From NCBI GenBank assembly GCA_902800365.1, contig CADCEF010000036.1, forward strand, positions 1-35,453: DNA of 35,453 nucleotides, read 5' to 3'. The translations under genes and the position numbers were made by a program. Below the pieces are notes generated by a model. The model made no database searches. It worked only from the letters and a program-made list of their open reading frames with translations, and was not told the origin of the DNA. Position 1 is the first letter of the stretch; the number at the start of each line of letters is the position of its first letter. This document shows positions 6,743-15,728 of this stretch, in pieces. Origin of the DNA: an uncultured Prevotella sp. (GTDB lineage Bacteria > Bacteroidota > Bacteroidia > Bacteroidales > Bacteroidaceae).

Positions 6743-9286
6743 TTATTGTTTGTTGCTACAAGGGTTGGGGTATATCTTGCTGTTGTCGAAGAAGTTTACC
6801 CATTCTCCATAGTTGTTAGCGTTGTTTGCCCAATTTCTGAATGTGGTATATGCATTAATAATGCTAACTTGCTCTATAGGATAGTCAAAGTCTCCAGGAA
6901 CAATCAAAGCAAATGGAGGTTCTCCTGTTTTCGGTACGCTAATCTCGTTGCCACCTTGAGATATGTTGCGAATATAGATCTTGGTTAGGAATTGCGGAAT
7001 GGTGGTCCAATCGCTAACCTCATATATTGCTGTAACAGGACTAGCTGGTTCGGCAGAAAGCTGCGTGTTTACAAATGTATCGTTAGAAACACCGAATAGT
7101 TCGTGCACTTCCTTGTTATTTAGCTCGGTTCCGTCTACAAGTTTACCATCGATACCCTCGATATATACTTGGTCTTGAGCACCTGTGGCAATCAACGACA
7201 GCTCAAGCTTAGTATCCGATACGCGCTTACAACGCAGAACAACATCATTCATGTCGTAGTCGGCCACATTTGGACGGTCCTCAAAACACATAGTGTATGG
7301 CAAGTCCTCTACCTCCTGTACATCATCGAACATTCTGCCTGCTCTGCCAGTCACCTCAATAATCAAGTCACTGAAGTTGGTATCACTACCATCCTCGAAG
7401 GCCAGATAAGTTTTGTTGTTGGCGTTGAACATTGCAATACGAGTGTCATCGTCTTTCATGTGCCATGTCGATTTGGCAACCGAGAAATGATCTGGAAAAT
7501 TGTTGATGATTGTATTCAGTTTTCCATTGCCGAATGTGCAACCATTCTGTTTGCCAGTAATATAATTTACGAGATTTCCTTTATATGGATTGTTTGCCTT
7601 TTGGAGCATGAAGCCTATTCTGTAGCCTTCGGGAATACAGTCGCTTACGGCATTATGGTCTGTAAGATCGGCTTCAAGAGTAAGCTCTTTAAGTATGTCT
7701 ATATTGTTAGTCTCAGTGTACTCTTCGAACGCCCAATTGATATATGCACCATCGCTTGTCTTCTTGTTGGTTGCGATGCGGCTATTGTTAGCTGTATTCG
7801 CTCCAAGATACGTTGTAGGAAAGTCATCGCTCTTGATGCGCTTGGTGCCATCGTTGTTTGAATTAATGCGGAGAGTATGTTCTTTTACAAATGGTAAACA
7901 GTCTGTAAAGAAAGTACCCCAATTATTTTTGGATTCAATATAGTCGCCAACACTTGTGAGGAATTGTTTAGATCCGATGTTGTAGAGCAGGCATCTGCCG
8001 TCGCCCAACTCGAAAATCTGCCATAGTTGGTTGGCCAAGTTGTCGTTTGTATTAGAATATGCTTTGGCAAGTTTGTCGCTATAGTAGTCATTTGTACCTA
8101 AATATGTGATGTAATTGTTGTGATTAACTGAGGTTTTTCCAATGTTGCGAATACGATATATCCCAGCTGTAGGGGTTATAGTAATAGTAGTAGGTAATAA
8201 ATCACCATAATAAGGCATGAGGTATTCATGCATTTTAAAGAAATCATTATCTCCTGCGCCGGCGGCATTCTTTGTGTATGCACAATGAATCGCTTTGTAT
8301 TTAGGCAGTTGCTTGATGTATTCTTCAATACTTATATTATTTGGAACAGTTTGGGGATTGTAATAATAGTAGTAGAGTTTGCAATTTGATAAATCGGACG
8401 ATCCCATCTGTACGGGGATCACTGTGAAAGGCTGGCCGTCGCTAGTAAGGTGGCTGTTGAATAGCTTTACAGAAGAGCTATTGCGAATATTACTCAGATT
8501 ATCTAGTCTGTTTCCTTTCTTATCTTTGTGCAAGAGGAATGTATTAAAGATTGATTTTAAGACACTTTCCTCTTCGGAGGTCATTGGGTCGATGTTTCTA
8601 ACAACGGTTCCGTCAACAACGCTCCAATCTCCGCTAGCAGTACTGCTTGTAGAGAGCTGCCAAAGCTTTTCGTTCTCCCAATTGGAACCCTCCCAGAGGT
8701 TCAGATTATTTTTGGTAGAGGTGCTTACCACGTAGTTGTCGCCGGTATTTGTGGCCATGTATGAATAAATAGTTCTACTTGCGTTTAGCGATCGCATGGT
8801 GCTGTCTTTGCCAAGTGTCATATGGCTTACGTCTATACCAGCTTCGGCTCGTGTAAGAGCGCGGGTATTTGCTACTGTTGATGAGAAACTAACCTCTTTT
8901 GTGTTGATGTCGAAGGGCTTGATAAAGTGATGTCCCTTGCTGTCGACACAAGCAGCAATCAATGTCTCGATTTCTCGTGGGGCAGAGTAGTTGAGGGTTA
9001 CTGTCTGGCCTGCAGTTGCATCAACCTCAGCCAGAACCTTCGCATAATCGTTTAAGAACGGAGATTCTGTGAGAATCTGAACTTTTACAATATCGTCAAG
9101 ATCTGCATTTGCTGTTACGGTAACTGTTCCGGAATTTGTGGTACGCCAGTCTTGATTGGGATCGATGATGCCGAAGATGATTTCGGCGTTTTCTTTAATA
9201 TCCTCAGTCGGGTCGTAGTTAAACTCCTTTGCACAACTGCTGAATGCTAATAATGCAATAATTGCCCAATTCGATATTCTTTTCAT
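6743..9286 (-). CDS. LruC-domain (DUF4842) lipoprotein with a ricin-B-like middle region
   Basis: This 847-residue surface or periplasmic lipoprotein starts at ATG 9284-9286 (MKRISNWAIIALLAFSSC), with the lipobox cysteine at C18. A longer frame to 9343 would overlap the promoter box and is rejected. The segment after the signal, with AEIIFGIIDPNQDWRTTNSG, is typical of Prevotella and Bacteroides DUF4842 proteins. The C-terminal third has the LruC signature FEDRPNVADYDMNDVVLR and PFALIVPGDFDYPIE. The middle contains beta-trefoil-like stretches (GIYRIRNIGKTSVNHNNYI and NQLWQIFELGDGRCLLYNI) that suggest carbohydrate binding. The function of the family is unknown. It lies downstream of a TonB-dependent receptor gene on the same strand but has its own promoter and terminator. 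I am confident about the lipoprotein and LruC calls, less so about the lectin-like part. Confidence 0.8.
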   Translation of the reverse strand: MKRISNWAIIALLAFSSCAKEFNYDPTEDIKENAEIIFGIIDPNQDWRTTNSGTVTVTANADLDDIVKVQILTESPFLNDYAKVLAEVDATAGQTVTLNYSAPREIETLIAACVDSKGHHFIKPFDINTKEVSFSSTVANTRALTRAEAGIDVSHMTLGKDSTMRSLNASRTIYSYMATNTGDNYVVSTSTKNNLNLWEGSNWENEKLWQLSTSSTASGDWSVVDGTVVRNIDPMTSEEESVLKSIFNTFLLHKDKKGNRLDNLSNIRNSSSVKLFNSHLTSDGQPFTVIPVQMGSSDLSNCKLYYYYYNPQTVPNNISIEEYIKQLPKYKAIHCAYTKNAAGAGDNDFFKMHEYLMPYYGDLLPTTITITPTAGIYRIRNIGKTSVNHNNYITYLGTNDYYSDKLAKAYSNTNDNLANQLWQIFELGDGRCLLYNIGSKQFLTSVGDYIESKNNWGTFFTDCLPFVKEHTLRINSNNDGTKRIKSDDFPTTYLGANTANNSRIATNKKTSDGAYINWAFEEYTETNNIDILKELTLEADLTDHNAVSDCIPEGYRIGFMLQKANNPYKGNLVNYITGKQNGCTFGNGKLNTIINNFPDHFSVAKSTWHMKDDDTRIAMFNANNKTYLAFEDGSDTNFSDLIIEVTGRAGRMFDDVQEVEDLPYTMCFEDRPNVADYDMNDVVLRCKRVSDTKLELSLIATGAQDQVYIEGIDGKLVDGTELNNKEVHELFGVSNDTFVNTQLSAEPASPVTAIYEVSDWTTIPQFLTKIYIRNISQGGNEISVPKTGEPPFALIVPGDFDYPIEQVSIINAYTTFRNWANNANNYGEWVNFFDNSKIYPNPCSNKQ

Positions 9287-9340
9287 ATTTGTTACAATTT
9301 TCGTTAGCAATATACTTAAAACAAACTTCCTTAATTTTTG

Positions 9341-9348
9341 CAAAGATA
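9341..9348 (-). promoter_or_regulatory. -7 box of the LruC lipoprotein gene
   Basis: The minus strand reads TATCTTTG, an exact TAnnTTTG box, 54 nt upstream of the preferred ATG at 9286. No clear TTTG is visible at -33. The box decides the start codon, because the longer reading frame would begin inside it. Confidence 0.7.
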
Positions 9349-9407
9349 GTTGTTTTAATTTATATTGAACGCGCGAGAGGTGATTATTTGTTATAAATTA
9401 ACAAAAA

Positions 9408-11768
9408 TTAAAAATCTATGGTAATTTTCGTGTTAATTTGCCGAGTCGTCAGATAATTTGGGACGGCCCACTGGGTATTGCTTACGTCGGTAACCCAATA
9501 ATAGCTGTTTACGTTTGATATTCCGAATAGGTTCAGACAGTCTAGCCCTAACCATATACCCTTAATTCCTTTAGTATTTTTCAAGGCACAATAGCTCATT
9601 CCGATGTCAGCACGTTTATATGCTGGTGCACGGAACTGTTGATGCTCCAATCCGCGATGTGGAGCTCCAAAAGGCAGTCCGTCGGCAAACGCCAGTCTAA
9701 GTGTCATTTTCCATCGCTCGGTACCTGGGAAATAGTCGGTAAAGTGCAGATTAATAGCCCAACGCTGGTCTGTAGGCATTGGTACCCATTCGTTGTTATA
9801 CTTCTGGCTGGTACTCATTAGTGAAAATGTGAGCCAAGAGTCGGTTCCTGGAACAAACTCTCCGTATAACTTCAGATCTATACCTGCGGCATATCCCTTG
9901 CTGACGTTCTCGCCGTAGTAGGTTATCTTCATGTTCTGTACATTATACGGAATAAGGTTTGACATTGCCTTGTAATAAGCTTCGGCGGTGAATTTGAAAG
10001 GGCGGTTAAGCATCTTGAAGCGATAGTCGGCTGCAGCAATGAAGTGAATTGATTGCTGGCTTTTTATATGGTCGTTAAGTACCGCTGTGGTTATTCCATT
10101 AACTGTTGTTGTGTCACGCATCTCCTTGTAGAATGGAGCCTGATAATATAATCCTGCAGCTAGGCGTATGGTTACATCGTTGTTGAAGGCGGGGACGATG
10201 GCAAGTGACGCTCTGGGTGATACTGTTGTCTCTTTGTTGAACGACCAGTTTGCCAATCTCACTCCGTAGTTCAGAGTGTAGTAGTTGTTTCCTTTGTTCC
10301 AACGGTATGTGTCTTGAATGTAAGCCTCAATTCTGTTACTGCTGATATTATTCTTGGCGCTAAGTGTGTATATCATATCCAGTCGGTCGGCAGAGTGGGG
10401 AATTGAGTATCCGCTCGAGTCTCGCATCTCATATTCGCGAGCTTGCTCTTTTATCTTTTCCAGTTTGAGACTGATGCCTGCCTCTATGTTGTGTCGGCGT
10501 GTCTGATGTCGGCCGATAAGTTTGAAACTCACAACGTCGGCAGTAAGATAGTTGCGGGCATGCTCCATGTAGGTACCTATACCCAGACTCTCTTGTGTCT
10601 GTGTGTCGTCAAGCCAGTATTGCCCTGCTATATCATAAGTCTCACTTTCTTTAGTATGGAATGCTGATGTAAGGAATTTTATACTTGTGGAATCCTTTAT
10701 GTAGTGTGTTATTCCTAAGGCTCCGAATAGTGTTGTGAAACGATCTTTTTCTTCGCCATCGAAATATACCTTAAACTGCTTTACGTCAGCCATTGTTCCA
10801 AAGCTGGTTTCTCTGCTTTTGGGTTTAAAGTTGTAGTGGTTGTCAGATATATTACCGATGAAATCTATATTCCATCTTTTGTTTGGTTTGTAGCTTATAT
10901 ATGTTTGATAATCAATAAATCTTGGGTTGTATTCTCCAGTCGTTTCTAATGAACCGAGTAGGTATTTGTTTGTCTTGTATCTTAGACCATGGCTCATTGA
11001 GAATTTGTTGTTTCCATAGCCTATGTATCCGCTAGCTCCCAATAGTGAAGCTGTGGCATTTGCTTCGAAACCTTTTATGCGTCGATAAGTGATATCTAAT
11101 ACGGATGACATTTTGTCGCCGTATTTCGCTTCGAATCCGCCCGTCGAGAAACCAACCTTTTCTACCATGTTTGGATTGATAACCGACAGTCCTTCTTGTT
11201 GTCCGCTGCTTATCAACAGTGGACGATAAACCTCTACTTGATTAATGTAGACAGAGTTCTCATCAAATGATCCGCCGCGTACATTATATTGCGATGAAAG
11301 CTCGTTGTGACTCGACACTCCAGCTTGTTGTTGTATCAGTTCCTCTACAGCATTGCCTGTTGTTGATGGGCTTTCTTTCAGGTCTTTTGTGTTTAGTTGT
11401 TCCAACTGTGATGTCTGTCGACGCCGCTGCGTTACCGTTATCTCGTTAAGTGTAGCTGCCGGATGCATCACAATCTGAACTGTCATTTTTCCTTTGGGTC
11501 GACGAAATACTCTTTTCCTCACTCCGTAGCCCACCATCGTGAACTTTACCTCAACAGAGTCGGCGGTGTTGAGACCTATACTAAACTCGCCTTTTAGGTT
11601 ACTCATCGTTACTTTCCCCTGGGCGGCGCATGATATTGTTACAAGTTCTAGAGCATGACCTTCTTCGTCGATTACTTTTCCTTTTAGAGTAAAGTCATCG
11701 GCAGTTATATTTATGACGTTCATAATGAGCGCCATTATTATAATTAATCGCTTCAAATTGAGTCTCAT
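9408..11768 (-). CDS. TonB-dependent receptor with N-terminal carboxypeptidase-regulatory-like domain
   Basis: This is an outer-membrane beta-barrel receptor of 786 residues from ATG 11766-11768 (MRLNLKRLIIIMALIMNV, a signal peptide). An ATG at 11795 would add nine residues. After the signal, DFTLKGKVIDEEGHALELVT opens a carboxypeptidase-regulatory-like beta-sandwich (about 25-100). The plug follows, with AVEELIQQQAGVSSHNELSS, YNVRGGSFDENSVYINQVEV and the GFEAKYGDKMSSVLDITYRR closure. The rest alternates polar and aromatic strands and ends ...TKITIDF, with the terminal phenylalanine expected for barrel insertion. It is shorter than SusC proteins (about 1000 residues) and has no SusD neighbour, so it is probably not a classical glycan receptor. 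The substrate is unknown. It is divergent from the C10 protease gene and upstream of the LruC lipoprotein gene. Confidence 0.92.
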   Translation of the reverse strand: MRLNLKRLIIIMALIMNVINITADDFTLKGKVIDEEGHALELVTISCAAQGKVTMSNLKGEFSIGLNTADSVEVKFTMVGYGVRKRVFRRPKGKMTVQIVMHPAATLNEITVTQRRRQTSQLEQLNTKDLKESPSTTGNAVEELIQQQAGVSSHNELSSQYNVRGGSFDENSVYINQVEVYRPLLISSGQQEGLSVINPNMVEKVGFSTGGFEAKYGDKMSSVLDITYRRIKGFEANATASLLGASGYIGYGNNKFSMSHGLRYKTNKYLLGSLETTGEYNPRFIDYQTYISYKPNKRWNIDFIGNISDNHYNFKPKSRETSFGTMADVKQFKVYFDGEEKDRFTTLFGALGITHYIKDSTSIKFLTSAFHTKESETYDIAGQYWLDDTQTQESLGIGTYMEHARNYLTADVVSFKLIGRHQTRRHNIEAGISLKLEKIKEQAREYEMRDSSGYSIPHSADRLDMIYTLSAKNNISSNRIEAYIQDTYRWNKGNNYYTLNYGVRLANWSFNKETTVSPRASLAIVPAFNNDVTIRLAAGLYYQAPFYKEMRDTTTVNGITTAVLNDHIKSQQSIHFIAAADYRFKMLNRPFKFTAEAYYKAMSNLIPYNVQNMKITYYGENVSKGYAAGIDLKLYGEFVPGTDSWLTFSLMSTSQKYNNEWVPMPTDQRWAINLHFTDYFPGTERWKMTLRLAFADGLPFGAPHRGLEHQQFRAPAYKRADIGMSYCALKNTKGIKGIWLGLDCLNLFGISNVNSYYWVTDVSNTQWAVPNYLTTRQINTKITIDF

Positions 11769-11787
11769 TCTGACATAATAACGGAAA

Positions 11788-11809
11788 AATAGCATATTTA
11801 TTTGCTATT
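11788..11809. repeat. Inverted repeat in the 5' region of the TonB receptor gene
   Basis: AATAGCA (11788-11794) and TGCTATT (11803-11809) form a perfect 7-bp inverted repeat with an 8-nt AT-rich loop. It overlaps a weak -7-like TATTTTTC (11784-11791, minus) 20 nt before the preferred ATG. It could be an operator or a leader hairpin; nothing more can be shown. Confidence 0.4.
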
Positions 11810-11822
11810 ATTCTCTTTTTTC

Positions 11823-11853
11823 TTGGAAGTTATGATAAATATTTCTATATTTG
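11823..11853 (+). promoter_or_regulatory. Promoter of the C10 protease gene
   Basis: TTGG (11823-11826), a 19-nt spacer and an exact TATATTTG box (11846-11853) lie 29 nt upstream of the ATG at 11883. Confidence 0.75.
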
Positions 11854-11882
11854 CGCAATAAAACCATAGAAACGTTACGATT

Positions 11883-14216
11883 ATGAAGAAATCTGTACTC
11901 ACAACGTTAGTTTTTCTGTTCAGCATTCTGCTGGCAGTAGCTGCTCCTGTCGACGAACAGTCGGCTCGTAAGTTAGCTGGTGATTTCTTGCGTGGCAAAA
12001 TGCCTGTTACACGCAGTTCTAATACCAATATTACACGTGCCGTAACCGGGGTCGCCGATGGTCCTGATGCAGGTATCTACGTTTTTAATTCCGATAATGG
12101 TTTTGTTGTTATTAGTGCTGATGATGATCTTCCTTCTGTATTGGCGTATAGTTATGGAACACCATACGATGCAAGTAAGGCTCCTGAGGCAATGAAAGCC
12201 ATGCTTTCAGCTTATCATCATGTTGCTACATCTGCTTGCGTTACTCGTACTGAGGTTCCTACTCACAATAAAATCAACCCGCTGATTAAAACTCTTTGGG
12301 ATCAAGAGGCACCATATAATAATTTGTGTCCAGATCTATCTCCTACAGGCTGTGTAGCTACTGCAACTGCGCAGATTATGTATTATCATAAGTATCCTGC
12401 CGCCTATGATTGGGATGTTATGAAGACCAGTTACGGAGGTACTGAAACAGGTGATGCAGCTGATGCTGTAGCTAAACTTATGGCTGATGTCGGTGAAAAG
12501 GTGTTCATGGACTACGGATATGGTTCGTCTTCTGCTCGTTTGTTTGATGCCTCAGAAGCCTTGCGTTATGAGTTTGGCTATTCTGAAACAACAGAATTTG
12601 TAAAACGCGATAGTTATACAGCCCAGTCGTGGGATGAGTTGCTCTATAAAGAACTTGCTTCAAATCGTCCGGTTCTTTTTGGTGCAGAATGTATGACTCC
12701 AACAGGGGAAAATGGTCATGCATTTATCATCGATGGATATGAGGCTATGGATGGCGCGGGCTATTTCCATGTAAATTGGGGATGGGGAGGTCGTAGTGAT
12801 GACTATTTTCTTATTTCTGTTCTCAATCCTGGTTATCAGTATACAGGTGGTAGTGCAGGTTCTAGTGGCTATTCCATCAGTCAAGATGCTATAATAGGTA
12901 TCCAGCCTGCAGAATCACCAATGGAAAAGACTACACGATTTGCAACCAGGAGTTGTTATATCAAAGAAGATAAAGGTATATATACCCGTTCTTCTACTGC
13001 TATTGATTTCTCTCCTATAAGTGTAGATTTTACCGCTTGGAATATTGTATATCCTGAGGCAGCTCGTCAATATGATGCTGCTATCGCGCTTTATAAAGAT
13101 CGTGAGTTGATTAAGATTCTTCATTGGGTTCATCTGAAAGATCTTTTTGGAGGCAAACCTTTGTATTACCAATCTATTTACGGTATATCATTTAATTCTC
13201 TATCAATAGGTAAAGATCTGCCTAATGGTAAATACCAGATTCGTGTTCTCAGCCGAGAAACTGATACTGCTGATTGGACTTGGGCTATGCAGGCGGCATG
13301 CAGATATGTTGAACTTACTATAGAGGATAATACGATGACCACAGCTACATATGGTAACTCTGATGAGTATACTAGTGAAAATGATTTTACTATCAATTCT
13401 GTTGATGTGAGTGGGTCAAAGAAGGTTGGCGAGCCGTTGACAATAAAGATCAACCTTACTAATAATCACATGGTAGCAAATTCGCCAATATTCCTATGGG
13501 GTAATGCTAGTCTTGCAGAAGGTGCTGATAGTTATCAATGCTTGGGAGGTGGTGGATGTAATCTCTCTCCTGGCGAGACTGGTGAAGTGGTTCTTGAATA
13601 TACTCCCCAGCGTGCTGGTGATTTTAAGTTTATACTTAACGGTAGCTCGGAGAAATCATCTGACCCACTCTATACATTCTCCGAAACTATATCAGGTTTG
13701 TATTTGACTCTTAAAATAGATGTCGATGATGCTACGCCTGTGTCTAATGGTCTTAATCAGGTTGATGGTAATACTTTCAAGGGCGTTGTTCATATATCAA
13801 ATATGGGCTCAATTCTGTATGATGATGATATAACATTCAAACTTGCAGAATTTAATATTGAAGAAGGAAAACCTAGATTTGTCAATACTTCAACGACAAA
13901 GGTTATTATAGACCCCCTTGACACTAAGGATATTGAGTTTAACTATCCTGATTTAACCATCGGATACTACTATGCGCTGATTGTTGGTTATAATGATGGA
14001 GGATCAATAGTTTACATGAATATGAGCAATAATAGTGTTTCATATAGCCAATTCTATCTTATGACCGAAAGTTCAGGTCTGCAAAGTATTAAGCTTGACC
14101 AACCAGATGCTGAGGTATATGATATGCGAGGCGTGCGACAGGGTAAGGCATCTGATATAAAGAGTCTGCCTAAGGGCGTATACATTATTAATAAAAAGAA
14201 AGTAGTTAACAATTAA
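11883..14216 (+). CDS. Secreted C10-family cysteine protease (streptopain/interpain-like) with C-terminal sorting-like domain
   Basis: This 777-residue secreted protease starts with a signal peptide (MKKSVLTTLVFLFSILLAVA). A propeptide of Spi-like type follows, with GIYVFNSDNGFVVISADDDL at about 64-83. The catalytic domain has the nucleophile C157 in PTGCVATATAQIMYYHKYP, the catalytic histidine H279 in GENGHAFIIDGY, and the conserved GYFHVNWGWGG (293-303). This is the family C10 arrangement found in streptococcal SpeB and Prevotella interpain A. The region after about 345 consists of beta-sandwich repeats. The last 35 residues (AEVYDMRGVRQGKA, then SLPKGVYIINKKKV) resemble type IX secretion C-terminal sorting domains, so export through that system is inferred. 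The nfeD gene begins 15 nt after the stop codon. Catalytic residues are intact and the call is strong. Confidence 0.92.
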   Translation: MKKSVLTTLVFLFSILLAVAAPVDEQSARKLAGDFLRGKMPVTRSSNTNITRAVTGVADGPDAGIYVFNSDNGFVVISADDDLPSVLAYSYGTPYDASKAPEAMKAMLSAYHHVATSACVTRTEVPTHNKINPLIKTLWDQEAPYNNLCPDLSPTGCVATATAQIMYYHKYPAAYDWDVMKTSYGGTETGDAADAVAKLMADVGEKVFMDYGYGSSSARLFDASEALRYEFGYSETTEFVKRDSYTAQSWDELLYKELASNRPVLFGAECMTPTGENGHAFIIDGYEAMDGAGYFHVNWGWGGRSDDYFLISVLNPGYQYTGGSAGSSGYSISQDAIIGIQPAESPMEKTTRFATRSCYIKEDKGIYTRSSTAIDFSPISVDFTAWNIVYPEAARQYDAAIALYKDRELIKILHWVHLKDLFGGKPLYYQSIYGISFNSLSIGKDLPNGKYQIRVLSRETDTADWTWAMQAACRYVELTIEDNTMTTATYGNSDEYTSENDFTINSVDVSGSKKVGEPLTIKINLTNNHMVANSPIFLWGNASLAEGADSYQCLGGGGCNLSPGETGEVVLEYTPQRAGDFKFILNGSSEKSSDPLYTFSETISGLYLTLKIDVDDATPVSNGLNQVDGNTFKGVVHISNMGSILYDDDITFKLAEFNIEEGKPRFVNTSTTKVIIDPLDTKDIEFNYPDLTIGYYYALIVGYNDGGSIVYMNMSNNSVSYSQFYLMTESSGLQSIKLDQPDAEVYDMRGVRQGKASDIKSLPKGVYIINKKKVVNN

Positions 14217-14231
14217 ACCAATAAAATTGAA

Positions 14232-14681
14232 ATGATAGATTATATCATGCAGAATCTCTGGCAGATGTGGGCTGTAGTAGCCGTCATCTGCCTTATACTC
14301 GAGCTAACAGCAGGTGATTTCTTCATCATCTGTTTTGCTATTGGAGCCGTGGGCGCCGCAATCGATGCTGGCTTATTAGGTAATGGCATCTATGCCCAGT
14401 TATTTGTATTTGTAGTTATTACATTGCTCAGTCTTTTCTTTGTTCGTCCCTTTGCTAAACGATATCTGCATAAGGGCGAAGATAAGCGCATAAGCAATGC
14501 CGATGCGCTGCTGGGCCGACAGGGCAGGGTAGTAGAGACCGTTGTGGCTGGTGGCTATGGACGAGTACAGATAGATGGTGACATTTGGAAAGCTGTTACT
14601 CAGGGCGATGCCGACATCCCAGAAGGCTCTAATGTTACCGTTATCGACCGTGAATCGACAATCATTACAGTGAAACTTTAA
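14232..14681 (+). CDS. NfeD-family membrane protein
   Basis: This 149-residue protein has about three hydrophobic segments in its first 75 residues (MWAVVAVICLILEL, FFIICFAIGAVGAAI and LFVFVVITLLSLFFV). A soluble C-terminal OB-fold domain follows, with LLGRQGRVVETVV and GDIWKAV, characteristic of NfeD. These proteins partner with SPFH/stomatin-like proteins, and that partner gene follows 11 nt downstream, a classic pair. NfeD and SPFH proteins are linked to membrane microdomains and quality control; the exact role is not defined. No TAnnTTTG promoter is visible in the 15-nt gap after the C10 protease gene, so it may be co-transcribed with it. Confidence 0.88.
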   Translation: MIDYIMQNLWQMWAVVAVICLILELTAGDFFIICFAIGAVGAAIDAGLLGNGIYAQLFVFVVITLLSLFFVRPFAKRYLHKGEDKRISNADALLGRQGRVVETVVAGGYGRVQIDGDIWKAVTQGDADIPEGSNVTVIDRESTIITVKL

Positions 14682-14692
14682 AAACTTAAATT

Positions 14693-15646
14693 ATGGACAT
14701 AATGACTTACATTCTGATAGCCATCATAGTATGTGTGGTTATCTTTGCCAAGATGGCTCTTGTTATCATCCCTCAGTCTGAAACCAAAATCGTTGAGCGT
14801 TTGGGTCGCTATTACGCAACCTTACAGCCAGGTATAAACCTTATTATCCCGTTCATCGATCGTGCTAAGTCAATAGTTGTGCTTCATCATGGCCGCTATA
14901 TGTACTCAACCACTATCGATCTTCGTGAGCAGGTTTATGATTTCCCCAAACAGAACGTTATTACCAAGGATAACGTGCAGACAGAGATTAACGCGCTGCT
15001 TTATTTCCAAATTGTAGATCCGTTCAAGGCAACCTACGAGATCAACAATCTTCCAAACGCTATCGAAAAGCTTACTCAGACCACTCTGCGTAACATTATC
15101 GGTGAACTGGAACTTGACGAAACTCTTACCTCGCGCGATACTATTAATAAGAAACTTAGCGCCGTTCTCGACGATGCCACTGATAAGTGGGGTGTAAAGG
15201 TTAACCGTGTAGAATTGCAGGATATTACTCCTCCTGATTCTGTGCTAACCGCTATGGAGAAACAGATGCAAGCTGAGCGTAACAAGCGTGCTCAGATTCT
15301 AACCTCCGAGGGTCAGAAGGCTGCAGAGATTCTTGCCTCTGAAGGTGAGCGTACAGCTATCGTAAATAAGGCTGAGGCTGCTAAAGAGCAGGCCATCCTT
15401 CAGGCCGAAGGTGAGGCTCAGGCTCGTATCCGCAAGGCTGAGGCTGAGGCAAAAGCTATCGAACTTATTACTCAGGCAGTTGGAAAGAGTACAAATCCTG
15501 CCAACTATCTGCTGGCTCAGAAGTACATTCAAATGATGCAGGAGTTGGCCGAGGGCGATAAGACAAAGACTGTTTATCTGCCTTATGAGGCTACTAATCT
15601 GTTAGGCTCAATTGGTGGAATAAAAGACCTATTTAAAGCAGAATAA
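14693..15646 (+). CDS. SPFH/Band 7 (stomatin-like, QmcA-type) membrane protein
   Basis: This 317-residue protein has one N-terminal membrane anchor (YILIAIIVCVVIFAKMALVI). The SPFH core follows with PQSETKIVERLGRYYATLQPG, VITKDNVQTEINALLYFQIV and LRNIIGELELDETLTSRDTI. A long alanine/glutamate-rich coiled coil covers about residues 190-260 (repeated A-E-G-E-A and K-A-E-A-E-A). Length and order match QmcA/stomatin homologues, which form large ring or cage oligomers at the inner membrane. It is paired with nfeD immediately upstream. A strong terminator follows 13 nt after the stop codon. Confidence 0.92.
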   Translation: MDIMTYILIAIIVCVVIFAKMALVIIPQSETKIVERLGRYYATLQPGINLIIPFIDRAKSIVVLHHGRYMYSTTIDLREQVYDFPKQNVITKDNVQTEINALLYFQIVDPFKATYEINNLPNAIEKLTQTTLRNIIGELELDETLTSRDTINKKLSAVLDDATDKWGVKVNRVELQDITPPDSVLTAMEKQMQAERNKRAQILTSEGQKAAEILASEGERTAIVNKAEAAKEQAILQAEGEAQARIRKAEAEAKAIELITQAVGKSTNPANYLLAQKYIQMMQELAEGDKTKTVYLPYEATNLLGSIGGIKDLFKAE

Positions 15647-15659
15647 CACTAAAATGAAA

Positions 15660-15690
15660 AAAATCGCAGCATTTTGCTGCGATTTTCATT
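15660..15690 (+). terminator. Terminator after the SPFH gene
   Basis: AAAATCGCAGC (15660-15670) pairs with GCTGCGATTTT (15676-15686) over an ATTTT loop, giving an 11-bp stem in a T-rich 3' context. The same bases could be read as MKKIAAFCCDFH in frame with dapA, but that is the terminator, not coding sequence. Confidence 0.8.
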
Positions 15691-15699
15691 TAAATTGTG

Positions 15700-15707
15700 T
15701 ATCTTTG
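15700..15707 (+). promoter_or_regulatory. -7 box of the dapA promoter
   Basis: TATCTTTG is an exact TAnnTTTG box 21 nt upstream of the dapA ATG (15729). A TTTG at 15673-15676 lies inside the preceding terminator loop, 23 nt away, slightly further than usual. Confidence 0.7.
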
Positions 15708-15728
15708 CAGCCGATAAGATTACAAATT

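Noticed and set aside
7169-7861. A 230-codon plus-strand frame opposite the LruC lipoprotein gene
   Set aside because: The minus-strand product has a lipobox, LruC motifs, promoter and terminator; the antisense frame has none of these.
15654-15728. An N-terminal extension of dapA (MKKIAAFCCDFH...)
   Set aside because: These codons are the SPFH terminator hairpin and the dapA -7 box; the family N terminus starts at 15729.
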